DNA of 49,168 nucleotides, from the NCBI GenBank assembly GCA_946060685.1, contig CAMGOT010000003.1, positions 1-49,168 on the forward strand, read 5' to 3'. Of the stretch, positions 33,507 through 41,812 are shown in pieces; the stretch's first letter is position 1, and every line of letters begins with the position of its first letter. The position numbers were made by a program, and so were the translations under genes. The notes under the pieces were generated by a model. It saw nothing but the letters and a program-made list of their open reading frames with translations, was not told the origin of the DNA and did no database searches. This stretch comes from an uncultured Bacteroidales bacterium. GTDB lineage: Bacteria; Bacteroidota; Bacteroidia; Bacteroidales; Bacteroidaceae.

Positions 33507-34276
33507 TGCGGTATCTGCTGGAATACGATATGGGCAGGGGCATCCGCGCTTTCTCCACGATGCGGGGCGACGCGATGCCTGATGACCCCTATTCCTCGTT
33601 CAACATCACCCACTATTGCGACGACCGCCCGGAGCATGTGGCGGAATGCCGTGCCATGCTGTGCGAAGAACTTGGTATATCCGATGATGCCCTGATACTT
33701 CCCCGCCAGGTGCATTCCGACCGTGTGGTCACGATCGATACCCCTTATCTTGAAGTGTTTCCGCAATTCCGCCAGGAGGCCGTGGGCGAATGCGATGCGC
33801 TCGTCACTACCTTGTCCGGCTTGTGTATCGGAGTGTCGACTGCCGACTGCATTCCCGTTCTCCTCTGCGATGTGCGCCATGGTGTGTGTGCCGCCGTTCA
33901 TGCCGGATGGCGGGGAGCTGTGCAGCAGATTGTGGCAAAGACCGTGCGCGTCATGCGGCAAAAGGGTGCGGAGCCGGAGAGCATATGTGCGCTCGTAGGA
34001 CCGGGAATCGCGCTGGAGAGTTTTGAGGTGGGCGAAGAGGTGGTGGAAGCCTTTCTTGATGCGGGATTTCCGCCTTGCATTCTCTCAAGGGCCTGGCGAA
34101 AGCCCCACATCGACCTCCCTGCCGTGTGCAGCATGCAGCTGGAGCGTGAAGGCGTGCCTCTGCGGAACATCCGCATGACGGGTGTCGACACCTTTACCGA
34201 TTGCCAGCGGTTTTTCTCCGCGAGAAGGCTGGGCATAGGTTCCGGGCGTATCTTCACGGGCATTGTCATGACATAG
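33503..34276 (+). CDS. pgeF: Laccase-domain/YfiH-family protein (PgeF)
   Basis: A 257-residue DUF152/YfiH protein. [40 protein letters not shown] and [19 protein letters not shown] are the family blocks with the metal-binding His and Cys. Homologues act as multi-copper oxidase-like enzymes, as purine nucleoside phosphorylases, or as peptidoglycan-precursor editors (PgeF). It starts inside the obgE stop codon (ATGA overlap), so translation is likely coupled. Confidence 0.9.
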   Translation: MMRYLLEYDMGRGIRAFSTMRGDAMPDDPYSSFNITHYCDDRPEHVAECRAMLCEELGISDDALILPRQVHSDRVVTIDTPYLEVFPQFRQEAVGECDALVTTLSGLCIGVSTADCIPVLLCDVRHGVCAAVHAGWRGAVQQIVAKTVRVMRQKGAEPESICALVGPGIALESFEVGEEVVEAFLDAGFPPCILSRAWRKPHIDLPAVCSMQLEREGVPLRNIRMTGVDTFTDCQRFFSARRLGIGSGRIFTGIVMT

Positions 34277-34494
34277 CCGCAGCGCGGAATCATCGTTCCT
34301 GGTCCTCTCTCCTCAGGCGACAGGCTTATTATATATATTATTATAAGGAGCGCGAGGGCAGGATGCCTGTTTCACGACGGACTCTCTGCCACGGCATTCC
34401 GACAACAACATTCCGACAACAGCATTCTGATTTCATATACAAACTACTTTGTGGTGGGACTACGTGATTCCCCCATAGCATCTACAACAGATAA
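34277..34494. other. Intergenic upstream of proS
   Basis: About 220 bases without a gene. It includes an AT-rich TATTATATATATTATTATAA run at about 34328-34347 and, 40 bases before proS, CTACTTTG, one base short of the TAnnTTTG consensus. Confidence 0.4.
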
Positions 34495-35976
34495 ATGGCA
34501 AAAGAACTAAAAGATCTTACCAAGCGCAGCGTCGACTATTCGCGCTGGTATAATGAGCTTGTGGTGAAGGCAGACCTTGCCGAGCAAGCAGACGTGCGTG
34601 GCTGTATGGTGATCAAGCCCTATGGCTATGCGATTTGGGAAACCATCCAGCATGAACTGGACCTCCGATTCAAGAAAACCGGCGTGCAGAACGCTTATTT
34701 CCCCCTTCTTATCCCCAAGAGTTATCTCTCGCGCGAGGCAGAGCATGTGGAAGGCTTTGCCAAGGAGTGTGCCGTGGTGACACACTATCGCCTGAAGACG
34801 AACGAAGACCATACGGGAGTAGTGGTGGACCCTGCCGCACGCCTGGAGGAGGAACTCATCATTCGCCCCACGTCGGAGACCATCATCTGGAACACCTATA
34901 AGAATTGGATTCAGTCCTGGCGTGACCTCCCCGTGCTCTGCAACCAGTGGTGCAACGTGATGCGCTGGGAAATGCGTACGCGCCTGTTCCTGCGCACCTC
35001 GGAATTTCTCTGGCAGGAGGGCCATACCGCGCATGCCACCCGCGAGGAGGCTGAGGAGCGTGCAAAACAGATGCTCAATGTCTATGCTGATTTTGCCCGC
35101 GACATTCTCGCCATCCCTGTGGTACGCGGCGTGAAGAGCGAGACGGAGCGTTTTGCCGGAGCCCTCGACACCTATACCATCGAGGCGATGATGCAGGATG
35201 GCAAGGCCCTGCAGAGCGGCACAAGCCATTTCCTCGGACAGAACTTCGGAAAGGCTTTCGATGTGAAGTTCGTCAACAAGGAAAACAAGGAAGAGTATGC
35301 TTGGGCCACCAGTTGGGGAGTCTCCACACGCCTGATGGGAGCGCTGATTATGACCCATAGCGACGACAACGGCCTGGTGCTGCCGCCTCATGTGGCACCC
35401 ATACAGGTGGTGATTGTCCCGATTTTCAAAGGCCCGGAGATTGACAAGTTTGATAGCGTACTTGGAGCCTTGGCCGACCGTCTGGCTCAACGTGGCATCC
35501 GCGTGAAGTACGACAATGCCGACAACAAGCGTCCGGGATTCAAGTTTGCCGACTACGAGCTGAAGGGCGTGCCGGTGAGGGTAGTGGTTGGTGGCCGCGA
35601 TCTGGAAGCCGGTACATGCGAGATTATGCGTCGCGACACGCTGGAGAAGCAGACCCTTCCCTTTGAAGGCATCGAGGATCATATCGCAGCCTTGCTGGAG
35701 GAAATGCAGACCGCCATCTACGATAAGGCAAAGGAGCGTCTGGATGCCAATATCTTCGAATGTAATGACTATGAGGAGTTCAAGAACCGCATAAAGGACG
35801 GCGGATTCTTCCTCTGCCCCTGGGACGGTACCGCCGAGACTGAGGCTCAGATCAAGGCCGACACGCAGGCGACAATCCGCTGTGTGCCTTATGGCGTGAG
35901 TCAGGAGAATCTTGGCGTCGATATGGTGTCCGGAAAGCCCGCCGTAGCACGTGTTGTAATTGCACGCAGTTATTAG
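34495..35976 (+). CDS. proS: Prolyl-tRNA synthetase, archaeal/eukaryotic type
   Basis: A 493-residue class II synthetase without the large bacterial editing insertion. Motif 2 region is [26 protein letters not shown], motif 3 is [27 protein letters not shown], and a C-terminal anticodon domain follows ([10 protein letters not shown]). The C-terminal zinc-like domain seen in this type is present in part ([11 protein letters not shown]). It charges tRNA-Pro. The gene ends only 6 bases before the inverted-repeat element at 35983. Confidence 0.97.
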   Translation: MAKELKDLTKRSVDYSRWYNELVVKADLAEQADVRGCMVIKPYGYAIWETIQHELDLRFKKTGVQNAYFPLLIPKSYLSREAEHVEGFAKECAVVTHYRLKTNEDHTGVVVDPAARLEEELIIRPTSETIIWNTYKNWIQSWRDLPVLCNQWCNVMRWEMRTRLFLRTSEFLWQEGHTAHATREEAEERAKQMLNVYADFARDILAIPVVRGVKSETERFAGALDTYTIEAMMQDGKALQSGTSHFLGQNFGKAFDVKFVNKENKEEYAWATSWGVSTRLMGALIMTHSDDNGLVLPPHVAPIQVVIVPIFKGPEIDKFDSVLGALADRLAQRGIRVKYDNADNKRPGFKFADYELKGVPVRVVVGGRDLEAGTCEIMRRDTLEKQTLPFEGIEDHIAALLEEMQTAIYDKAKERLDANIFECNDYEEFKNRIKDGGFFLCPWDGTAETEAQIKADTQATIRCVPYGVSQENLGVDMVSGKPAVARVVIARSY

Positions 35977-35982
35977 GAATAA

Positions 35983-36247
35983 GGTGGCTTCTATAAATTC
36001 CCACCGTTAAAAAGATTAATAATTACGGATTAACGTTTGTCATCTTTTGGGTTCTTTTCGGCCTAAATTACAAGTTAAATCGGTCATGTAGCTCGCTACA
36101 CTCCCTCTTTAACCTATAATTTGGCTTTGCCTTGCTCTGGCGCGACTCGGCATAATCCAAACATGTTTGGATTCTGCTCTCGCTGCTTCATCGCTTGGTC
36201 TCGAAAATAACTCCAAAATCTGACAAAGCGAATTTATGGAACCCACC
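35983..36247. repeat. 265-bp element with inverted terminal repeats
   Basis: Left end GGTGGCTTCTATAAATT (35983-35999) and right end AATTTATGGAACCCACC (36231-36247) are inverted repeats matching 15 of 17. The inside has no gene, a TGTAGC/GCTACA inverted repeat near 36087-36100, and dispersed repeat copy B with a perfect 20-bp palindrome. It almost fills the gap between proS and the DUF1599 gene. Similar ends occur at 41564 and 41664. It may be a non-autonomous element; this is inference. Confidence 0.7.
36114..36198 (+). repeat. Dispersed hairpin repeat, copy B
   Basis: The block TTGGCTTTGCCTTGCTCTGG through CTCGCTGCTTC matches 12071-12160 in the same order. It includes the perfect palindrome AATCCAAACATGTTTGGATT (36154-36173). 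Its stem CCAAAC/GTTTGG replaces CCAAGC/GCTTGG of copy A. Confidence 0.75.
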
Positions 36248-36263
36248 ATAAAACGGTTCCAGC

Positions 36264-36899
36264 ATGAGCAATACCATCGCTTTTACGCCATCGGGGAAGG
36301 CACAGCCGATGACCACGCAAGAAGAATTTGAAAAGGTGATGGCCATTTGCCGCGACCTCTTCGTCAAGAAGATGCACGACTATGGCACGGCCTGGCGCAT
36401 TCTTCGAACCACCAGCCTCACGGACCAAATCTACATCAAGGCCAATCGCATACGCACGTTGCAGATGAAGGGAAATGCGCAGGTGGACGAGGGCATTACC
36501 CCGGAGTTTATCGGTATCATCAATTATGCCATCATGGCACTTATCCAACTGGAGTTGGGAGTGTCGGACGGTATCGGCGAGGCCGACCTTCGCGACGGAC
36601 GTGTGGTGGCTTTGTATGACAAGCATGCTGCCGAGGCACTTGCCCTGATGCTCAGGAAAAACCACGACTACGATGAGGCATGGAGGGCCATGCGCATCAG
36701 CTCCTATGCCGACCTCATTCTCATGAAGGTGTTTAGAACCAAGCAGATTGAAGATCATGAGGGGAAGACCCTCGTCAGCGAAGGAGTGGCGGCAAACTAT
36801 ATGGATATGCTCAACTATTCTGCCTTCGCACTTATCAAACTCGTGGTGGAAGGGCAGGAGGAAACGGAAAGCCAGTCGGCCCTGACTCCACATTCCTGA
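36264..36899 (+). CDS. DUF1599-domain protein
   Basis: A 211-residue soluble protein of unknown function, with two tandem copies of a domain of about 80 residues. The first shows KKMHDYGTAWRILRTTSLTDQIYIKANRI, the second KNHDYDEAWRAMRISSYADLILMKVFRT. In Bacteroidetes it normally sits before a DoxX-like gene, tpiA, a SPOR gene and folE, as here. The conserved HDY..AWR suggests a nucleotide- or metal-binding helical bundle, but no activity is known to me. Confidence 0.85.
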   Translation: MSNTIAFTPSGKAQPMTTQEEFEKVMAICRDLFVKKMHDYGTAWRILRTTSLTDQIYIKANRIRTLQMKGNAQVDEGITPEFIGIINYAIMALIQLELGVSDGIGEADLRDGRVVALYDKHAAEALALMLRKNHDYDEAWRAMRISSYADLILMKVFRTKQIEDHEGKTLVSEGVAANYMDMLNYSAFALIKLVVEGQEETESQSALTPHS

Positions 36900-36936
36900 T
36901 TCCCGGGCTCCCCTTTATTTCCATAATCCCCACAGT

Positions 36937-38250
36937 ATGCCAGATTTCCGTCGTATCCTCTGCAATGTCCTGTCCCTTTTAGGACAATGGATTATAGGCG
37001 CCACATTTCTGTTCTCAGGATTCGTCAAGGCTGCCGACCCTTTGGGAATGGAACATAAGCTGGAGGCCTACTGTCGTGCCATCGGTGTCGACATCTCCCT
37101 TTTGGGCGTGAATCTTGTGGCAGGAAGTGCCGCACTCGATATTCTTGTCGTGCTGATTGCCCTTGGAGAATTTCTTATAGGACTCTACTATGTCCTGGGA
37201 ATGCACCAGAGGGTGGTGTGCCATGTGGGTACCTATTGTATGGCATTCATGACGGCCGTCACCGTGTGGGTGTACTGGAAGAATCCCGTGCCCGACTGCG
37301 GATGTTTCGGCGATGCCTTGACCTTGACGAACGGCCAGACGCTACTGAAGAATATCGTGCTGCTGGCCATCGCCGTCGCTCTGGCATTCGGACGGAAATA
37401 TATGGTGCGTTGTATCTCGCAAAGCAGCGAGTGGGTGGCCACCACGGCATCCTTCCTCTATATTCTCGGATTGAGCGTCTACACCTTGCGCCACCTTCCT
37501 CTGATTGATTTCACGGGCTATGGCGTGGGTACCGATCTCCGTTCGGCACTCTATGGCGAATACCGCACACGATATGTGTATCGTCGGGATGGCGAGGAGC
37601 GGCAGTTCTGGGACGGCGATGCCATGCCCGATTCTACCTGGACGTTCGTCACGGCCACCAGCGAAGAACTGGTGCCTCCCACCATTGGAGACTTCTCCAT
37701 GACGGATGCTTCCGGCTATGAGGTGGGCGAGGATATTCTTGCCGACAGTGGCTACACCTTCCTGCTGACACTCCCCGACCTCTATCTTGCCGATGCCGGT
37801 TGTAGCGACCAAATCAACGATGTCTGCGATTTTGCCACCGACAACGGCGTTGCAATGTGCTGTGCCACAGCGATGCCTGAGTCCGACCGCCGGCAATGGT
37901 CCGACCGCACAGGGGCGGCATATCCTTTTGTCAGCGCCTCCGGAGAGACTTTAAAGGCGATGGTGCGCAGCAATCCAGGACTCATGCTCATCCACGACGG
38001 ACGCATCGTGGCGAAGTGGGGACACCATGATATGCCAGATGCGGAGCAGCTTTCCATGCAGGCGCTTGAGGCTGAGACCAGAAATGCCGCATCATGGAGC
38101 CTCGACAGAATGTACGTGTTGCTCACGGGCATTTATATCGGTCTGATTCTGCTCGTCATCCTCATCGACCGCCTGTGGGCCGGCAACCGCTATTACCAGC
38201 GTCTGAAGCGGGTGCGCCTCTATAAGGGACGTGCGTCCCTCCTGAGTTGA
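36937..38250 (+). CDS. DoxX/MauE-like membrane protein with C-terminal thioredoxin-like part
   Basis: A 437-residue protein. Residues 1-160 are a four-helix DoxX/MauE-like membrane domain (GQWIIGATFLFSGFVKAADP; NPVPDCGCFGDALTLTNG, with the CGCFG typical of redox MauE proteins). A soluble part of about 220 residues follows (residues 175-390), where ADSGYTFLLTLPDLYLAD and MVRSNPGLMLIHDGRIVAKW resemble a thioredoxin fold but lack CxxC. A last span (LLTGIYIGLILLVILIDRL) ends the protein. It may handle envelope redox; substrate unknown. Confidence 0.8.
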   Translation: MPDFRRILCNVLSLLGQWIIGATFLFSGFVKAADPLGMEHKLEAYCRAIGVDISLLGVNLVAGSAALDILVVLIALGEFLIGLYYVLGMHQRVVCHVGTYCMAFMTAVTVWVYWKNPVPDCGCFGDALTLTNGQTLLKNIVLLAIAVALAFGRKYMVRCISQSSEWVATTASFLYILGLSVYTLRHLPLIDFTGYGVGTDLRSALYGEYRTRYVYRRDGEERQFWDGDAMPDSTWTFVTATSEELVPPTIGDFSMTDASGYEVGEDILADSGYTFLLTLPDLYLADAGCSDQINDVCDFATDNGVAMCCATAMPESDRRQWSDRTGAAYPFVSASGETLKAMVRSNPGLMLIHDGRIVAKWGHHDMPDAEQLSMQALEAETRNAASWSLDRMYVLLTGIYIGLILLVILIDRLWAGNRYYQRLKRVRLYKGRASLLS

Positions 38251-38324
38251 CACCCATCCCTTCAATATTGAAATATTCACCCCCGATACATTTAACCCCT
38301 AAAATAAACAATAACCGTTAAAAC

Positions 38325-39083
38325 ATGAGAAAGCACATTGTAGCAGGTAACTGGAAAATGAACAAGAACCTGCAGGAAGGCGTAGCTCTCGCTACCGAAC
38401 TCAAGGAAATCCTCGCTGCTGAGGCTCCCAATTGCGACGTTATCATCGGTACGCCGTTTATTCATCTCGCCACCGTCAGCGAACTTCTCAAGGACAGCTG
38501 CATCGCCGTATCGGCCGAGAACTGCGCTAACCACGACAAGGGCGCCTACACCGGAGAGGTGTCGGCAGAAATGGTCAAGAGCACAGGTGCCGAGTATGTC
38601 ATCCTCGGACACAGCGAGCGCCGGGAGTACTATGCCGAGACTCCTGAGATGCTGAAGGAGAAAGTCGACCTCGCACTTGCCAATGGCCTGAAGGTGATCT
38701 TCTGCATCGGCGAGAGCCTGGAGCAGCGCGAGAACAACGAGCAGGAGGCTGTCTGCAAGGCTGAACTTGCAGGAAGCGTGTTCCATCTCTCCGCTGAGCA
38801 GTGGAAGAACATCGTCATCGCCTACGAGCCCATCTGGGCCATCGGTACCGGCAAGACCGCTACTGCTGAGCAGGCAGAGGAAATCCATGCTTTCATCCGC
38901 TCTTGCGTGGCTGAAGTGTATGGCCAGGAGGTGGCCGACGAGACCAGCATCCTCTATGGTGGATCCTGCAAGGGCAGCAATGCTCCTGAGCTCTTCGGAA
39001 AGCCCGACATCGACGGTGGTCTCATCGGTGGAGCTTCCCTGAAGGCTGCCGACTTCAAGGCCATCATCGACGCCTGGAAGTAA
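38325..39083 (+). CDS. tpiA: Triosephosphate isomerase
   Basis: A 252-residue TIM barrel. GNWKMNKN (Lys), [11 protein letters not shown] (catalytic His), [13 protein letters not shown] (catalytic Glu and loop 6) and [11 protein letters not shown] are all present. It interconverts dihydroxyacetone phosphate and glyceraldehyde-3-phosphate in the cytoplasm. Confidence 0.98.
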   Translation: MRKHIVAGNWKMNKNLQEGVALATELKEILAAEAPNCDVIIGTPFIHLATVSELLKDSCIAVSAENCANHDKGAYTGEVSAEMVKSTGAEYVILGHSERREYYAETPEMLKEKVDLALANGLKVIFCIGESLEQRENNEQEAVCKAELAGSVFHLSAEQWKNIVIAYEPIWAIGTGKTATAEQAEEIHAFIRSCVAEVYGQEVADETSILYGGSCKGSNAPELFGKPDIDGGLIGGASLKAADFKAIIDAWK

Positions 39084-39190
39084 TATCCCAGACATGACAC
39101 ATAGGAGGCGGGCAGATGATTTTCCTGAAGATTCAAGCAGAAGTCTTGCCCGCGCTCCACGTGTGTAGTCGATTTGAAATCTGTGTCTAA

Positions 39191-39237
39191 TTTTTTATTT
39201 TGGGGATTATTGATTTTTTTATTTTGGGGATTATTAT
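39191..39237 (+). repeat. 24-bp tandem duplication upstream of the SPOR gene
   Basis: TTTTTTATTTTGGGGATTATT occurs twice with a 24-base period between tpiA and the SPOR gene. An upstream open frame would read it as LFWGLLI/LFWGLLL, but I do not accept that as the protein start. Confidence 0.8.
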
Positions 39238-39368
39238 TGAAATCTCTCCAAGTTGTCCCCCCCATTGTCGCCAAAATAATAATGCGGCAACCAGGGCAGG
39301 AGATACAAAAAAGTTGTTCGATAGTATATTCCCCTTTTCTCTATATCCCCCCACCTATAGTTTTCAGA

Positions 39369-39935
39369 ATGCGTAGTCTTCTCGTAGTATTATTTTCTAT
39401 GGTCTCCGCTCTTCTTTTGGCACAGACCCCCCCCCGTTTTTCCCAGCATCTTCAGGAGAAGCGTGCTGGGCAGGGCACGCTGACCCTGGTTCAGGACGAG
39501 GAGATTGCACGTCTTCTTGACAATCTTCCGGCCCCTCCCAAGGAAGCAGAGGTTCCGGCGAAGAAGACAAAGGAAACTCCTTCCACTACGGGAACTTCAC
39601 GCCGGACTCATGCCGGACAGACATCTGCGGAGACAGCAGGCACGAAATATACGGGCACGCGAAAGCGCTATAAGGCGCAGGGTTTTCGCATTCAGGTGTT
39701 TTCGGGAACTGGCAACAGCGAGGCTAAGCGCCAGGCAAAGGAGATGGAAAAGCGCGTGCGAAAACTCTTCCCCGAGCTTTCCGTCTATTGTCATTTCAAG
39801 TCGCCACGGTGGATATGCCGTGTCGGTGACTTTGCCACACGGGAGGCCGCAGAACGCTATCTCCAGCAGATTCGAGCCAAGAGAATATCGCCCGAAGCCA
39901 GCATCGTGCATGACACCGTGCTGCTGGCGGAATGA
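39369..39935 (+). CDS. SPOR-domain secreted protein
   Basis: A 188-residue protein. MRSLLVVLFSMVSALLLAQ is a signal peptide, which sets the start at 39369. A polar Lys/Thr-rich linker follows (EVPAKKTKETPSTTGTS), then a SPOR domain at about residues 105-185 (GFRIQVFSGTGNSEAKRQAKEMEK; RWICRVGDFATREAAERYLQQI). SPOR domains bind denuded septal peptidoglycan, so it likely acts at division sites in the periplasm. Confidence 0.9.
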   Translation: MRSLLVVLFSMVSALLLAQTPPRFSQHLQEKRAGQGTLTLVQDEEIARLLDNLPAPPKEAEVPAKKTKETPSTTGTSRRTHAGQTSAETAGTKYTGTRKRYKAQGFRIQVFSGTGNSEAKRQAKEMEKRVRKLFPELSVYCHFKSPRWICRVGDFATREAAERYLQQIRAKRISPEASIVHDTVLLAE

Positions 39936-40011
39936 CACCTGTTTGTCCCCCAGGCGGGCCATCCATCCCCTTAAATGAAATTTTCTAAATTATATATAGA
40001 TCACCCTATAA

Positions 40012-40590
40012 ATGAGTACATCCGAAAATGATGCCCGCATAGAGGCGATGATGCCTCATGTGGAGGCTCTTTTGCGCATGATGAACGAAAATCCCGAGCG
40101 TGAAGGGCTGGTCAAAACCCCACAGCGTGTAGCAAAAGCCATGTGCGACCTTACACGGGGGTATACGCAGGACCCCATTGCTACGCTATGTTCTGCAAAG
40201 TTCAACGAGGACTATAATCAGATGGTCATCGTTAAGGACATCGAGGTCTACAGTCTTTGCGAACATCATCTCCTGCCTTTCTATGGCAAGGCACATGTGG
40301 CATATATCCCCAACGGCTACATCTGCGGACTTTCAAAGATTCCACGTGTGGTGGACATTCTCAGCCATCGGCTTCAGGTGCAGGAGCGTCTGACCATGCA
40401 AATCAAGGAAGCCATCGAGACTGCACTCCATCCCCAAGGAGTCATGGTGGTCATCGAGGCCGAGCATATGTGCATGCAGATGCGCGGAATTGAGAAGCAG
40501 CACAGCGTCACCACCACTTCGGCCTTCTCTGGAGCATTCCAGCAGGCAAAGACACGGGAGGAATTTCTCCAGCTCATTCATAAAAGCTAA
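40012..40590 (+). CDS. folE: GTP cyclohydrolase I
   Basis: A 192-residue enzyme with all active-site blocks: [40 protein letters not shown] (zinc Cys and His), [26 protein letters not shown] and [25 protein letters not shown]. It makes 7,8-dihydroneopterin triphosphate from GTP, the first step to folate. It follows the SPOR gene in the conserved order. Confidence 0.97.
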   Translation: MSTSENDARIEAMMPHVEALLRMMNENPEREGLVKTPQRVAKAMCDLTRGYTQDPIATLCSAKFNEDYNQMVIVKDIEVYSLCEHHLLPFYGKAHVAYIPNGYICGLSKIPRVVDILSHRLQVQERLTMQIKEAIETALHPQGVMVVIEAEHMCMQMRGIEKQHSVTTTSAFSGAFQQAKTREEFLQLIHKS

Positions 40591-40673
40591 GCGTCCTCGG
40601 GGAGCATATCTTCAATCCCCCTCCATCGCCCCCTTCCCTCTCCCTATTCCTAACTCCAAAACATTTTGTATTC

Positions 40674-41582
40674 GTGAGGAAAATTTGCTGTATAGGCCAT
40701 ATCACCCTCGACAAGATCATTACCCCTGATGCCACCACCTACCTCAACGGCGGCACATCCTATTATTTCGCCCATGGGATGTCATGTCTTCCTGATGCCA
40801 ACTTCCAGCTCGTGACCTCCTTGGCAGAGCAGGAGATGAGTGCAGTCGAGGCCATGCGTCGGAAGGGTATCGACGTCGTGGTGTTCCCCTCCCTCCGTAC
40901 TGTCTATTTCGAGAACAAGTACGGTGCCAACCAGGATCATCGTACACAGCGTGTGCTGGCCAAGGCCGAGCCTTTCCGCATAGAGAATCTGGTGGGCATA
41001 CATGCCGACTATTTTCATCTTGGCACCTTGCTTGCCGACGATTTTCCACCCGAACTCATCCGCTATCTCAGCACGAAGGGTATCGTCAGCCTTGATGTCC
41101 AGGGCTTCCTGCGTAGGGTAGAGGGGGAGTCGGTCGTGGCTGTCGACTGGCCCGACAAAATCCATTATCTGCGCTATGTGGACATTCTGAAGGTCAACGA
41201 GCACGAGATGTATGTCCTTACGGGCGAGACGGAGGTTGCTGCCGCTGCCAGGTGTCTGGCGGGGTGGGGTGTACGCGAGGTCATCATCACCGAGGGAAGC
41301 CTTGGCAGCTATATCTATACCGAAGGCAGGCTGATAGAAGTGCGTGCCTATCCTCCCAAGAAAATAGTAGATGCCACCGGCTGTGGCGATACCTATATGA
41401 CGGGGTATCTCTATAAGCGGTCGGCAGGAGCATCCATCAAGGAGGCTGCATGTTTTGCCGCCGCCATGTCCACCCTAAAGCTGGAGGGCTTCGGGCCTTT
41501 CTCCAAAACGATTGACGATGTGAACCGAGTGATTGATTTCCGCGAAATCGACATGAAAGTCAAGGTGGGTTCTATAAATTAG
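40674..41582 (+). CDS. PfkB-family carbohydrate kinase
   Basis: A 302-residue ribokinase-fold enzyme. NGGTSYYFAHGMSCL near the start and IVDATGCGDTYMTGYLY (anion hole and catalytic Asp) near the end are the two PfkB signatures. The substrate may be a sugar or nucleoside; it is not shown. The start is the GTG at 40674, as no ATG lies close by with the conserved N-terminus. The last codons KVGSIN-stop are supplied by the left inverted repeat of the element at 41564. Confidence 0.88.
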   Translation: MRKICCIGHITLDKIITPDATTYLNGGTSYYFAHGMSCLPDANFQLVTSLAEQEMSAVEAMRRKGIDVVVFPSLRTVYFENKYGANQDHRTQRVLAKAEPFRIENLVGIHADYFHLGTLLADDFPPELIRYLSTKGIVSLDVQGFLRRVEGESVVAVDWPDKIHYLRYVDILKVNEHEMYVLTGETEVAAAARCLAGWGVREVIITEGSLGSYIYTEGRLIEVRAYPPKKIVDATGCGDTYMTGYLYKRSAGASIKEAACFAAAMSTLKLEGFGPFSKTIDDVNRVIDFREIDMKVKVGSIN

Positions 41583-41676
41583 CTTGGCAGACACCCCAGG
41601 GCAACACCCTGGGCATTCACAATCAAATAGAATTTGCAAAAGTTGAATAAAGGATAATATACTAATGGAACCTACC
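41564..41676. repeat. Short element with inverted ends after pfkB-like gene
   Basis: Left end GGTGGGTTCTATAAATTAG (41564-41582) and right end CTAATGGAACCTACC (41662-41676) are related inverted repeats, the right lacking four bases. The inside carries the hairpin CCCAGGG-CAACA-CCCTGGG (41595-41613). The ends resemble those of the 35983-36247 element. Confidence 0.6.
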
Positions 41677-41812
41677 CCAAATAGTACGCTCAAATCGCAG
41701 GCTTCCATCGTTTTGAAACCTGCCACTATATTCAGCAGCCTACCAGCCTTGCACTCATAGATATATATATATTCCCATTTATCCCCCCTCTCTCTTCTAT
41801 TCCTTTCTTGTT

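Noticed and set aside
39174-39368. Longer N-terminus for the SPOR protein
   Set aside because: The extra 65 codons are coded by a tandem repeat and lack conservation features; MRSLLVVLFSMVSALLLAQ at 39369 is a clean signal peptide start.
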